Assembly (NCBI GenBank): GCA_949358305.1
Contig: OX442315.1
Location: forward strand, 15,094,427 to 15,154,426
DNA from: Strigamia acuminata
Lineage: Eukaryota; Arthropoda; Chilopoda; Geophilomorpha; Linotaeniidae
Reading direction: 5' to 3'
Length of the DNA stretch: 60,000 nucleotides
Shown in pieces: positions 26,505 to 35,153 of the stretch. Within the stretch, counting starts at the first letter, position 1. The number at the start of each line of letters is the position of its first letter. Below the pieces are notes generated by a model. The model searched no databases and was not told the origin of the DNA. It saw only the letters and a program-made list of their open reading frames with translations. The position numbers and the translations under genes were made by a program.

Positions 26505-28082
26505 ATGACCAGTCTCAGTCTGTACAACAACTCCACCAAACGAATTCGATTGCTTGGCAATGCATCAGAATCCGAAATTGAAGAGAATAATCAAGAAACA
26601 CAAAAATTAATTTTGACCAATTTATACACGTCAAGAAACGAGGCTAAAGCCGAAAGGGTCGTTCTGCACTGCAAAGATGGACCCATCTATGCCCACAAAT
26701 GCGTTCTAATCGCTGGGAGTGACTACTTCCGAGCAATCCTCAGCCAAGGCAGCCTGGAGAACGATCAAAACATGATATCCCTTCGCGACACATCGATGGA
26801 AATCGTCAACATCGTCATCAAATCCGTATACGCCCAAGACATTTCCATTCCGCCCGAAATGCCTGACAGCTTGCTACGTGAAATCATTGTCATCGCCGAC
26901 AAAATGCAGATAAAAGATTTGTTCGACAAGTATTGGAACGAATACTGCAACCCGATAACTCTGGATAAAATGCTGAAGGTTTGGCAGATGGCCGAAATGT
27001 TGAATCAGGACGAAACGATCGACATGGTTCAAATATTCGTCCTAATCAACATGAAACGGATCTCGGAGACGGACGTGCTAACGGACATCACAGCGACGCA
27101 ATTAGAAAGAATCATTCCCAAGGTGAAGCCCAATAAGTTGGGCGAATTTGTCTCATTTCTGGTCAACTGGCAGACGCGTTTCAAGCAAGAAAATAACACG
27201 GAAGTTGTACTGGATTTGCTCTCCAAATGCGGTGTGGAAAAACTACCGGACAATTCGCTCCAGAAACTGTTATCGAGTGAAATAGTCATCAAATTTCCAC
27301 GTGTGTACGACGCATTAAGCAAGGAGGCAACGTCTAGGTGGTTGACTAGTTGTGCGCGAGAAAATTGCGTTGAAGAAATTGAAATATACGCTTTCCAAAT
27401 CGAATCTAAAGTGTGTAGATCTTCGGTGTCGTCGCTAAGCGAAGCTGCCTGGACGCCAGGCGTGGATGTCCGGATAAGTGATAACGCAACACCGATAGTT
27501 TTGAGCACGGGTTACATACAGTATTTCAAACTATCTCAGGAAACTGCGAATTGCGACGGGGTTTTCTTCCGATATTCGAATGTCGGGTATTGGGTTTTTA
27601 ATTGCAAATCGAGAACGTGGGGCACGGTTTATTTCTACGAAAGAATTATCGATTGCAAGTGCATGCTTTTGGCAATTGGTCACATTTATTTCTTCGAAGT
27701 GGATGAACGGCGCATGAAAATTGTGGATAATCGGTCGGAGAGTTGCACGATGAGAGAGAAATTGCCGGGCAGTTGGCGAAGTGTAAAGTGTAAAAGTCTG
27801 CGCAGGAATACGACGGAGAAATTGATTTTTCACCAAAAAGGCGCCGACAGTTGTTTGTTGATTTACGACGTTGAATATGATGTTTGGAGCGTGGTTTCGT
27901 CGCCGAATATTACGGGCGACGTTATTCTCTACGTTTCTTACGACGACGACTGTTTGATATTCGAGAAAACAAAAGTGGCGTGTAATATTTATTCTTTGGA
28001 GACGATGATGGTGGTTAAAGAGTTTGCGATAAAAGACAATTTTCAAGGTTGCATTCATTTTGATGCGAAATTTAAGAGTTAA
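26505..28082 (+). CDS. BTB-BACK protein B11, in-frame deletion in C-terminal domain
   Basis: Intact ORF of 525 codons, about 40 shorter than its relatives. N-terminus MTSLSLYNNSTKRIRLL has neither the MGN signal nor Cys. BTB (IYAHKCVLIAGSDYFRAIL) and BACK (VWQMAEMLNQDETI) are complete. Most of the missing length lies between PIVLSTGYIQYFKLS and QETANCDGVFFRYS, where relatives have a variable ~35-residue stretch; the loss is in frame. If the domain is a propeller, a blade would be partly removed. The end is GCIHFDAKFKS. AATAAA is at 28139. Confidence 0.9.
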   Translation: MTSLSLYNNSTKRIRLLGNASESEIEENNQETQKLILTNLYTSRNEAKAERVVLHCKDGPIYAHKCVLIAGSDYFRAILSQGSLENDQNMISLRDTSMEIVNIVIKSVYAQDISIPPEMPDSLLREIIVIADKMQIKDLFDKYWNEYCNPITLDKMLKVWQMAEMLNQDETIDMVQIFVLINMKRISETDVLTDITATQLERIIPKVKPNKLGEFVSFLVNWQTRFKQENNTEVVLDLLSKCGVEKLPDNSLQKLLSSEIVIKFPRVYDALSKEATSRWLTSCARENCVEEIEIYAFQIESKVCRSSVSSLSEAAWTPGVDVRISDNATPIVLSTGYIQYFKLSQETANCDGVFFRYSNVGYWVFNCKSRTWGTVYFYERIIDCKCMLLAIGHIYFFEVDERRMKIVDNRSESCTMREKLPGSWRSVKCKSLRRNTTEKLIFHQKGADSCLLIYDVEYDVWSVVSSPNITGDVILYVSYDDDCLIFEKTKVACNIYSLETMMVVKEFAIKDNFQGCIHFDAKFKS

Positions 28083-29100
28083 TCGTGGTGAGAGAATACG
28101 TTGCTGGACATTTATTTATTGCCTCTTGTACTAGGATGAATAAAATTTGTAAATTATATTTGATAATTATTTTTCTCGTTTCTGTCTGTATAAATGTAAA
28201 TAATGCAAAGCCGTTTAAGTTTTCTAATTTTATTGTATCTTTTGGACAAGCTTTTGGGCGTTTGGTGGTTAAGCCAAGTGGTAAGCCAAGGCTGCCGATA
28301 AGCTTGGTGAAAAGGTATCACAACGTGATATGATAATTCTTGTACATTTCAGAAAAACCCAGAGTTGAATTTACTAATGATTTGTTAGTAATCTTCACTC
28401 AAAAGATGACCATTACACGGAACCAAACACGACTCTTCATGTATAGTAAATTGTAGGGAATTTACTCGTGATGTAAAAAGTAACAACACACGAAATTCAA
28501 TGTTTAAATTGCGCGCAATTTATACACTTGGGTAAAACCAACCTACAGTTCCAACCAACTTCAGTTATAAATTCCGTGGAATTGTTCAATAACTACGAGT
28601 AGTTATCTAAATCAATGACCAACACAAGTTGTGGCGATGCAGGAAAGTCAACCACATTACTCGGATGATGATAATTACAAATTACACATTTACAGAACCA
28701 TGGAACCAAAACCAGATGACAGCCAATCAGACCGATAGGAGAGAACATCTATATTTTCGGGATAAATGGATGAGTTGTTTTCCCATTTATCTAGACCGTT
28801 TGAATCCATGTTACGATCCGATATTATTTTAGCTGCATGTAATGTATAGTTTAATTTGAACCTTTAAATTGGCCATTTGTCGGTCTAATGTTTATATAGA
28901 TTTAACACTTGCAATAAATGTTAATGTCTTGAGAAAAACCCACGACTCCGTTATTTTATCTCACTTTGAAAGTTCACTTTTGATTTCTAGCTAAAAGCAA
29001 ACTATCTCGCGCAATATATGGTAAACCCTAACTGCATGGTCGGCATATTGGTTAGAAGCAATGCAGTGAAGGCAATGGAAAAAGCATAAAATACCGAGCC
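28083..29100 (+). other. End of plus-strand array; spacer
   Basis: After the B11 3' UTR come about 850 bases of AT-rich sequence in which I recognise no gene. A 65-codon ORF (28136-28333) begins at an ATG overlapping the polyadenylation region and has a hydrophobic, signal-peptide-like start (NKICKLYLIIIFLVSVC), but no sign of conservation. From about 28995 the array 3'-flank repeat begins in minus orientation and is cut at 29100 by the gypsy derivative. Confidence 0.5.
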
Positions 29101-29283
29101 TGGAGTGTATTGTACTCCATACCTGTTTTGATATTTTGTGACGCTGCCCTTTGCAGCGCCACCTGTGTGTATTTTAAAGACTAAAGCACTCATGCAAATA
29201 GCCACCAAGGTGATGGTCAAACCCTGAGTTGTTCCTGTCTCAATCCAACACCATCAATCCATCTAAATCCATCATACACTTCA
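29101..29283 (+). repeat. 5' LTR of gypsy derivative
   Basis: 183-bp terminal repeat, TG...CA, differing from 31539-31721 at two C/T positions (about 29117 and in the AAAGACTAAAG motif). Confidence 0.95.
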
Positions 29284-29465
29284 ATTGGCGACGAGGGATG
29301 AGATTAATGTTCCACGCAACATCCACAGAAGTTTGGAGTGTCTAGATGCGATTTTCGACGATTTTCGGACTTTCTGACCACGCGTCCGCGTGCTAGGCCT
29401 AACGTTGGCCACGTGAGTTTTTCCTACACGACCCTCATTTTCGCTCGTATTTTCCTGCCATTTCG

Positions 29466-31406
29466 ATGCCGCTGACCGGGAACCCCGAAAAATACAACCC
29501 ATCGGACGACTGGTCAACGTATTTATTTCAAATGAAGTGCGTCTTTGCTTGTAATAAAATCACGCAAGACGCAGACAAGGTCAACTACCTGTTGGCCTGT
29601 GTCGGCATGGCAACGGTACAAAAAATCGTGGATTTGGTCCGACCAAGAGACCCAACCACAATGAAATACGCGGAAATCACGGCACTCGTCGAGAAACATC
29701 AGAAACCGAAGCCGCTGGCCCAGGGCGAGCTCATTCGCTTCCGTTCCCGCCGACGCAACAAAGGCGAGACGGTCACCGAGTTCGCCGACGCCTTACAAGC
29801 GCTCACAAAATATTGTGAGCTGGGTGACAACCTCAACAACGAGCTGAGGAATCAGTTCATTTTTGGACTCAACATGCGAGCAGTCCAGGAAACACTTTAC
29901 TTGAAAACTGATCTTACCTTCGAGACAGCTTTGGCTGCCGCCATAGCTGCGGAATTGGCCAGCTCCGACATCATGAGCTTCACCGACGCGTCCACCACGG
30001 TACATCAAGTCGGCAGTAAGTCGGAGTTCAATTCCAAATCCAACGACAGTGGCAAACGCTCCTCCAGGGACGCCACTGGTCACCAACACAAGCCATCGGG
30101 CGTGAAACACCAACGCGACCCCGACAAATGCTTGTCGTGCGGTGAAACAGGCCACAGACGTGCGGAATGCAAATTTCGCGCCTACAGATGCAACAGTTGC
30201 GGCCGCGACGGCCACGTCCAGGCTGCATGCATGTCTACTGCATCGAAATCGGCGCCACATCACGCAATCGACGTGGAACCGAGCCAGTTGACCTTTTACT
30301 CGATCACAACTTCAGTTGCTCCGCCTGCGACAGCTGTGAAGTCGGCGACGATAAAACGCATCAAGCCGCTGCTCATCGAGGTCGTCGTCGCGTCCACCAA
30401 GCTCTGGATGGAGTTGGACACAGGCGCCGGAGCCACAGTCATCAGCAACGACTTGTATAACAATTTTTTTTTTCAATTTCCTTTAGAACCGCTGGACATC
30501 GAAATGTCGTCTTACGATGGACACGTCCTGCCGATGGAAGGCGCTTGCACCGTTCCAGTATGTTACGGCGATCGCTCTCACGCGTTGCCGTTGTGTGTGG
30601 CGACTTCAGGCACTGTCCCGCTGCTAGGTCGCGACTGGCTGGACGCGTTCGGCCTCATCGAGAAGACGAAAATCGCGGTTGGTGCTGTCGAGTACGCCCT
30701 CACGCCGAGTGTAGGAGCTGTGCCCACACCGCCGCCCATCACACCTTCGCCTGCCCTTGCTCCAACTGCAGCTGCTTCCCCTGCGACGCCTGCTGCGCCG
30801 AGACTGCACCTGCTCAACCCTCGTTGGCTGCCCAACCTCACTACGATGGACACTGCGAGGCGTTTCGAGGTTCGCAACCCGGTCTGTGTTCGGGACTACC
30901 GACATGACGACAAGTGGGTCCCCGGCGTCGTTTCTGCAAAGTATTCGTCGACCACGTACACGGTCGAGGTTGCCGACGCTGTAAAATGGTCCAGACACGT
31001 GGACCAAATGCGTAAGCGCATCATAATTGGGCGCCTGCTCCCAATTGAAGGGGAAAGTTTGTGCAGCTTTCCGTTTGTTTGGCCACAACAAGTGCCGCCA
31101 ACTGCACAAACGCCAGCTGCTCAAACAGAAACAACAACAGCAACTCAGACGTCAGATCCAGTTTCAACTCCAGCTCCAGCTCCAGTACAGGCATCCACGT
31201 CAACTACAACGCCGGCATCGACTTCCACAGCATTGCCAGCATCGACGTCAACTGCAGTTATTCCGGTCCAGACCACTGCTCCAGTCGCGGCTACAATTCC
31301 TACTCCACGCCCGCCGACACCGCCGACGATTCCTGCGCCGACAGCGCGCAAACAAAGATCTCGTCAACCTCGCAAGCGAATTAAGTTTTACGGTTTTTCG
31401 GAATAA
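29466..31406 (+). CDS. Gag-protease polyprotein fused to integrase C-terminal tail
   Basis: An intact 646-codon ORF. Residues 1 to about 220 are Gag-like; two zinc knuckles follow (CLSCGETGHRRAEC, CNSCGRDGHVQAAC); an aspartic protease has DTGAG near 318 and LLGRDWLDAFG near 400. After a Pro/Ala-rich linker the protein jumps to a segment (about 465-515, VCVRDYRHDDKWVPGVV, RHVDQMRKR) that resembles the C-terminal end of gypsy integrases, then a Thr/Pro/Ala-rich tail. Everything between protease and integrase end is missing, but the frame is preserved, so the deletion product looks maintained rather than decaying. No env. Confidence 0.93.
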   Translation: MPLTGNPEKYNPSDDWSTYLFQMKCVFACNKITQDADKVNYLLACVGMATVQKIVDLVRPRDPTTMKYAEITALVEKHQKPKPLAQGELIRFRSRRRNKGETVTEFADALQALTKYCELGDNLNNELRNQFIFGLNMRAVQETLYLKTDLTFETALAAAIAAELASSDIMSFTDASTTVHQVGSKSEFNSKSNDSGKRSSRDATGHQHKPSGVKHQRDPDKCLSCGETGHRRAECKFRAYRCNSCGRDGHVQAACMSTASKSAPHHAIDVEPSQLTFYSITTSVAPPATAVKSATIKRIKPLLIEVVVASTKLWMELDTGAGATVISNDLYNNFFFQFPLEPLDIEMSSYDGHVLPMEGACTVPVCYGDRSHALPLCVATSGTVPLLGRDWLDAFGLIEKTKIAVGAVEYALTPSVGAVPTPPPITPSPALAPTAAASPATPAAPRLHLLNPRWLPNLTTMDTARRFEVRNPVCVRDYRHDDKWVPGVVSAKYSSTTYTVEVADAVKWSRHVDQMRKRIIIGRLLPIEGESLCSFPFVWPQQVPPTAQTPAAQTETTTATQTSDPVSTPAPAPVQASTSTTTPASTSTALPASTSTAVIPVQTTAPVAATIPTPRPPTPPTIPAPTARKQRSRQPRKRIKFYGFSE

Positions 31407-31538
31407 TGTAGACTCAAGTCACATCCTTTATTTCTTGTCAGAATTCAATTGTTGTATTGTTTCTTATTACATTTCATGTTTTATTCCAACTGCAATATTA
31501 TAATTGTTTTCCCTCCTGTCACACAATTGAGGGGATGA

Positions 31539-31721
31539 TGGAGTGTATTGTACTTCATACCTGTTTTGATATTTTGTGACGCTGCCCTTTGCAGCGCCAC
31601 CTGTGTGTATTTTAAAGATTAAAGCACTCATGCAAATAGCCACCAAGGTGATGGTCAAACCCTGAGTTGTTCCTGTCTCAATCCAACACCATCAATCCAT
31701 CTAAATCCATCATACACTTCA
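31539..31721 (+). repeat. 3' LTR of gypsy derivative
   Basis: 183-bp repeat matching 29101-29283 with two differences; followed by the right copy of the GAGCC target duplication. Confidence 0.95.
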
Positions 31722-32115
31722 GAGCCCTTGACACTGAATTAAGGCCATAACCCTCTGATTCCAGTCTCTGCACGTTGACCACACACTTCGCCGCACGTTG
31801 GCCACTCTTTCGGCCGCTCGCCACCACTCCGTTGGGCACGGTTCGTTCTTCTGCATTGCTCCAGCGCCAATTACTATAATAAATTAATGGATTAAAAAAA
31901 ATTAAATAAATAAATAAATAAGTAAATAAATAAAGCTCTATAAGTGACAATCACGAACCGGTTTTAATGAAATTAATTGACTCGACTGAGTTTACAATTT
32001 ATTAAAACAGAAACTTTCGTTAAAATTGCTTCAGTTAATTACAGTTAACAATTCGCGCGGGAAAGTTCAAAAACTGCAATTTTTTCAACTGTTGACGGAA
32101 GGGCAACGATTAATT
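31722..32115 (-). repeat. Array 3'-flank repeat, copy after B12 (interrupted)
   Basis: Minus-orientation continuation of the repeat begun at 28995-29100; the gypsy derivative sits between the halves. It contains the GAACGAACCGTGCCCAAC block and a long (TTTA)n stretch at about 31893-31933, then the 3' UTR of B12. Confidence 0.65.
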
Positions 32116-33813
32116 CTAAAAACTCGCATCAAAATAGATGCAACCGTCGAAATTTTCCTTAATCGCATACTCTTTAACCACCTCCATCGTCTCCAAAGAG
32201 TAAATATTATACACTGCATCTGTTTTTTCGAATATTAAACAGTCGTCGTCATAAGAAACGTACAGAATGACGTCACCAGTAATATCCGGCGACGAAACCA
32301 CTCTCCAATCGTCACTTTCAACATCGTAAATTAAAAAACGGCTGTCGGGACACTTTTGGAAAAAAATCAACTTCCCCGTCGAATTCCTGCACAGACTTTT
32401 ACACTTTACACTTTTCCAACTGCCTGGCAACTTCACTCGCACAGTCTGATCCCCCGACAGTTCATTCACAATTAAAATACGCTGTTCATCCAAGTCAAAA
32501 TATTTATTTTCAGCTGTTGCCAAAAGTATGCACCTGAAAGCCACATGGACACTGACAGGGTAGTTAAGAGACCAAGTCCTCGATTCAAAATGAAAACGGA
32601 AAAACTCTTCATTCCCAAATTTGAAGTACACGTGGGTGCAATTTGCAGTTTCACTCGTCATTTCATCCAACTCTATTAAAATATTCTCAACACTACCAAA
32701 CTCCATGTTGTCCGTGTCATCCTCGAGGGCCCACAACCTCCCGTCGTGTAAACTGATATAAAACACGATCCCCGTTCTCGAAACGCTCGGAAAATAGTCG
32801 TATGGTGTTTCATCGTAACCTAGATCAAGTTGTCCCGAGCCGGGCGTCCAACCCTCGTCGCTTAGCGCCGAGACCGAATGTTTGCACGTTTCCGAATCGA
32901 TTTCGAAGATAAAAATCCGAATTTCACGCACAAATGTCGTCAACCACGTAGACGTGGCTCTGGACGTGACCTCCTTGGTCAAAGCTTCGAACAAACACGC
33001 TGATTTGATGACGAGATCAGTTTTTATCAGTTTCCGGAGCGAATAGTCTGGAAGTTTCTCTACGCCGCATTTGGATAAGAAATCCATTACAACTTCCGAG
33101 TTGTTGTTTTCTCGTCGGTCGCGTGTCTGCATTTCCCAATTGAGCACAAGTATGAGAAATTCGCCCCATTTATCGGGTCTCAACATACAAATAAGACTTT
33201 CTAATTGTGTCAAAGTTATGTCCGAAATCGTGTCAGTTTCAGAAATACGTTTCATGTTTTTGACGACGAATGTTTGAACCGTGTTGATTGTTTCTTGGCG
33301 ATCGAACATTTCCGCAATCTGCCAAATAATTAAAAATTTATCCAGAGTGATCGGTTTGCAGTACTCGTTCCAACACTTGTCGAATAAAACTTTCAGCAGC
33401 ATTTTGTCAGCTGTCATCATTAATTCACGCATCACTTTGTTGGGAATTTCGTCTTGGATGGGAATATCTTGTTCGTACACGAATTTAATTATGATATTGA
33501 CGACTTCCACTGATGTGTCAGGAAGTGATATCACGTTTTGTTCGTTCTCGAGGCTGCCTTCACTTAATACCGCTCGGAAGTAGTCACTGCAAGCGAGTAA
33601 GATGCATTTGTGGGCGTGCATTTGCCCGTTTTTGCACCGCAGAACGACCGTTTTGGCTTTGGCGTCGTCTCTCGAGTTGTACAAATTGGTCAACGTTAAT
33701 TTGTTCTGTGTTTTTAGGCGGTTCTCTTCCATTTCGACCGGTGATTTTGATTCATTGTCACTCAATCGGATTCTTTTGTGGGGATTGTATGACGCAGTAT
33801 TTGTGTTACCCAT
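32116..33813 (-). CDS. BTB-BACK protein B12 (MGN subfamily)
   Basis: 565 codons from the paralogue-supported start MGNTNTASYNPHKRIRLSD, a predicted myristoylation signal. An in-frame ATG 36 bases upstream (33849, MGISRPSLDKIE) would add 12 residues and hide the signal; the same bases are leader in most paralogues, so I prefer the downstream start. BTB (MHAHKCILLACSDYFRAVL) and BACK (IWQIAEMFDRQETI; LSKCGVEKLPDYSLRKL) are whole. The C-terminal domain ends GCIYFDASF. It is most like B2 on the plus strand, so the two arms share an ancestor. The first gene of the minus arm, it faces B11 tail to tail. Confidence 0.92.
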   Translation of the reverse strand: MGNTNTASYNPHKRIRLSDNESKSPVEMEENRLKTQNKLTLTNLYNSRDDAKAKTVVLRCKNGQMHAHKCILLACSDYFRAVLSEGSLENEQNVISLPDTSVEVVNIIIKFVYEQDIPIQDEIPNKVMRELMMTADKMLLKVLFDKCWNEYCKPITLDKFLIIWQIAEMFDRQETINTVQTFVVKNMKRISETDTISDITLTQLESLICMLRPDKWGEFLILVLNWEMQTRDRRENNNSEVVMDFLSKCGVEKLPDYSLRKLIKTDLVIKSACLFEALTKEVTSRATSTWLTTFVREIRIFIFEIDSETCKHSVSALSDEGWTPGSGQLDLGYDETPYDYFPSVSRTGIVFYISLHDGRLWALEDDTDNMEFGSVENILIELDEMTSETANCTHVYFKFGNEEFFRFHFESRTWSLNYPVSVHVAFRCILLATAENKYFDLDEQRILIVNELSGDQTVRVKLPGSWKSVKCKSLCRNSTGKLIFFQKCPDSRFLIYDVESDDWRVVSSPDITGDVILYVSYDDDCLIFEKTDAVYNIYSLETMEVVKEYAIKENFDGCIYFDASF

Positions 33814-33914
33814 TTCAATTTTGTCTAACGAAGGACGACTAATTCCCATCCGCCATTTTTACTGATTCGTTGTTGTCACGTTCAAATGTTCGTCAGGCAC
33901 CATCTGTTGTTGCG
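33814..33914 (-). promoter_or_regulatory. B12 promoter module and MADGN uORF
   Basis: The complement of CAACAGATGGTGCCTGAC is at 33894-33911. The uORF MADGN-stop is at 33839-33856. The overlapping second ATG (33849) here runs open into the main frame, unlike in B3. Confidence 0.5.
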
Positions 33915-35153
33915 ATATTTCAACATTCTGCGGATAGTTGGCGATGGCGATCTACCATAATTACAGACGTTTACCCATTGTAGACATTTTGTTGGTTTTT
34001 GAACAATTTGCCATTTGCCCGAAAAATCACGTTAATGTAGTCATTTCGGCCGTAGGTGGCGACATAACCGAAAGAAAAAATAACTTCAGATTCCAGTAAT
34101 GTAAACTAGTAGTGCTGAAACCCAATGCATTTCAAAAGACAGGGTGGGCCAAAAGTCACAAACCAGTGTGAAGTTTTAATAACTATTTTTAAAATTCTGA
34201 TTCAACATCCAATTCCATTTCCCAATTTGTGTCCACCGTTTGGTTGTGAATTTTTCCATGATTAATCTCCTAAGTCTAATTTACAAAATAGTTAAAGGAA
34301 AATTAAAAATAAATTATTTTATAAAAAGTCGTTAGACTTTAGACCGGTTCGTGACTTTTGGCCCACCCTGTACATAGCATTGCTATTAGCAATGCATTGC
34401 AAGTGCTTGTCACCTCCATCTATTAATTGTTTACATGTCAATCAATTGAGTGAAATTGCGATATCGTCCTTCTGCAACTCCTTGAATAAACTAGTCGGTT
34501 ATGTAAATCCCAACTACACCTCAGCCCACATTGTTGTTTCAATATTAGTCAAGACAGACTACAATCTTTTCTTCGTTTTCTCAAATCGAATTTCATCTTT
34601 AAATGGGGAACTGAAGTGTATTGCAGCAAAGCTTGTTGTATTCCCAAAACGCTTGTTAGCACCAGAAAGTTTGGGCTAGCCTAAAGTTTAAATCTGGTTC
34701 TGGCCTGATATTGGTTTAAAAAGTTCTGGCTAAAGCGTTCGCCCAAAAAAGCAAAAAGTCACATATCTAGGCTACAACGTAACGCAACGTAACGTAACGT
34801 AACGTAAACCAATTAAGCTAAGCCTATCACATAACTATCTCATCTGTACTGTACTCCCTGAAATAAAAATAAAATAATCGAACAAATTGAATCCAGAAAT
34901 TGTATTGCTTTGTCATCCTCATCATTAGAAATAAATAAATAAATGTCCATATATTTTCGAAACTTTAAAAAGTACAAATGTTGGTAATCTCCTTTTTACA
35001 CAATAAAACAAAATCCTCATATTTATCCAGCAAAATCTAGAGTTTACAATGGACAATTAATCACGTGAATAGCACGTTGCTTCAGTTAACAATTCAAAAA
35101 CTGCAATTTAATTAACTGTTGGCGAATAAAAGTCTTTAGGTAGATCACGTAAC
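33915..35153. other. Spacer between B13 and B12
   Basis: The spacer carries a 231-bp MITE (34140-34370, listed separately), a short AACGT pentamer run at about 34770-34806, and the B13 3' UTR (variant signal AATACA near 34898 on the minus strand). Bases 34.5-34.65 kb match, inverted, the spacer near 0.84-1.0 kb. I see no other gene. Confidence 0.55.
34140..34370. mobile_element. mariner-like MITE
   Basis: A 231-bp element with ends CAGGGTGGGCCAAAAGTCAC and its complement, about 25 bases with one mismatch. The TA at 34371-34372 follows the right end; the left flank is GA, so a TA duplication is not intact. The end sequence is of the type seen in mariner-derived MITEs. No ORF. Confidence 0.75.

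Larger units (their letters stand above)
29101..31721 (+). mobile_element. Non-autonomous gypsy derivative (gag-protease only)
   Basis: A 2621-bp element has 183-bp LTRs with TG...CA ends, differing by two bases, and a 5-bp duplication GAGCC (29096-29100 and 31722-31726). Two bases after the 5' LTR is TGGCGACGAGG, matching the 3' end of eukaryotic tRNA-Ser(GCU) as I recall it. A polypurine tract (GAGGGGATGA) precedes the 3' LTR. The single ORF lacks reverse transcriptase, RNase H and integrase core, so mobilisation would need a helper. It splits a copy of the array 3'-flank repeat, at the point where the two arrays converge. Confidence 0.95.

Noticed and set aside
33814-33849. Upstream in-frame start MGISRPSLDKIE for B12 (and 36828-36863 for B13) as the main start
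   Set aside because: The same bases are non-coding leader in most paralogues, and the MGN start matches the family. Kept only as a possible alternative start.
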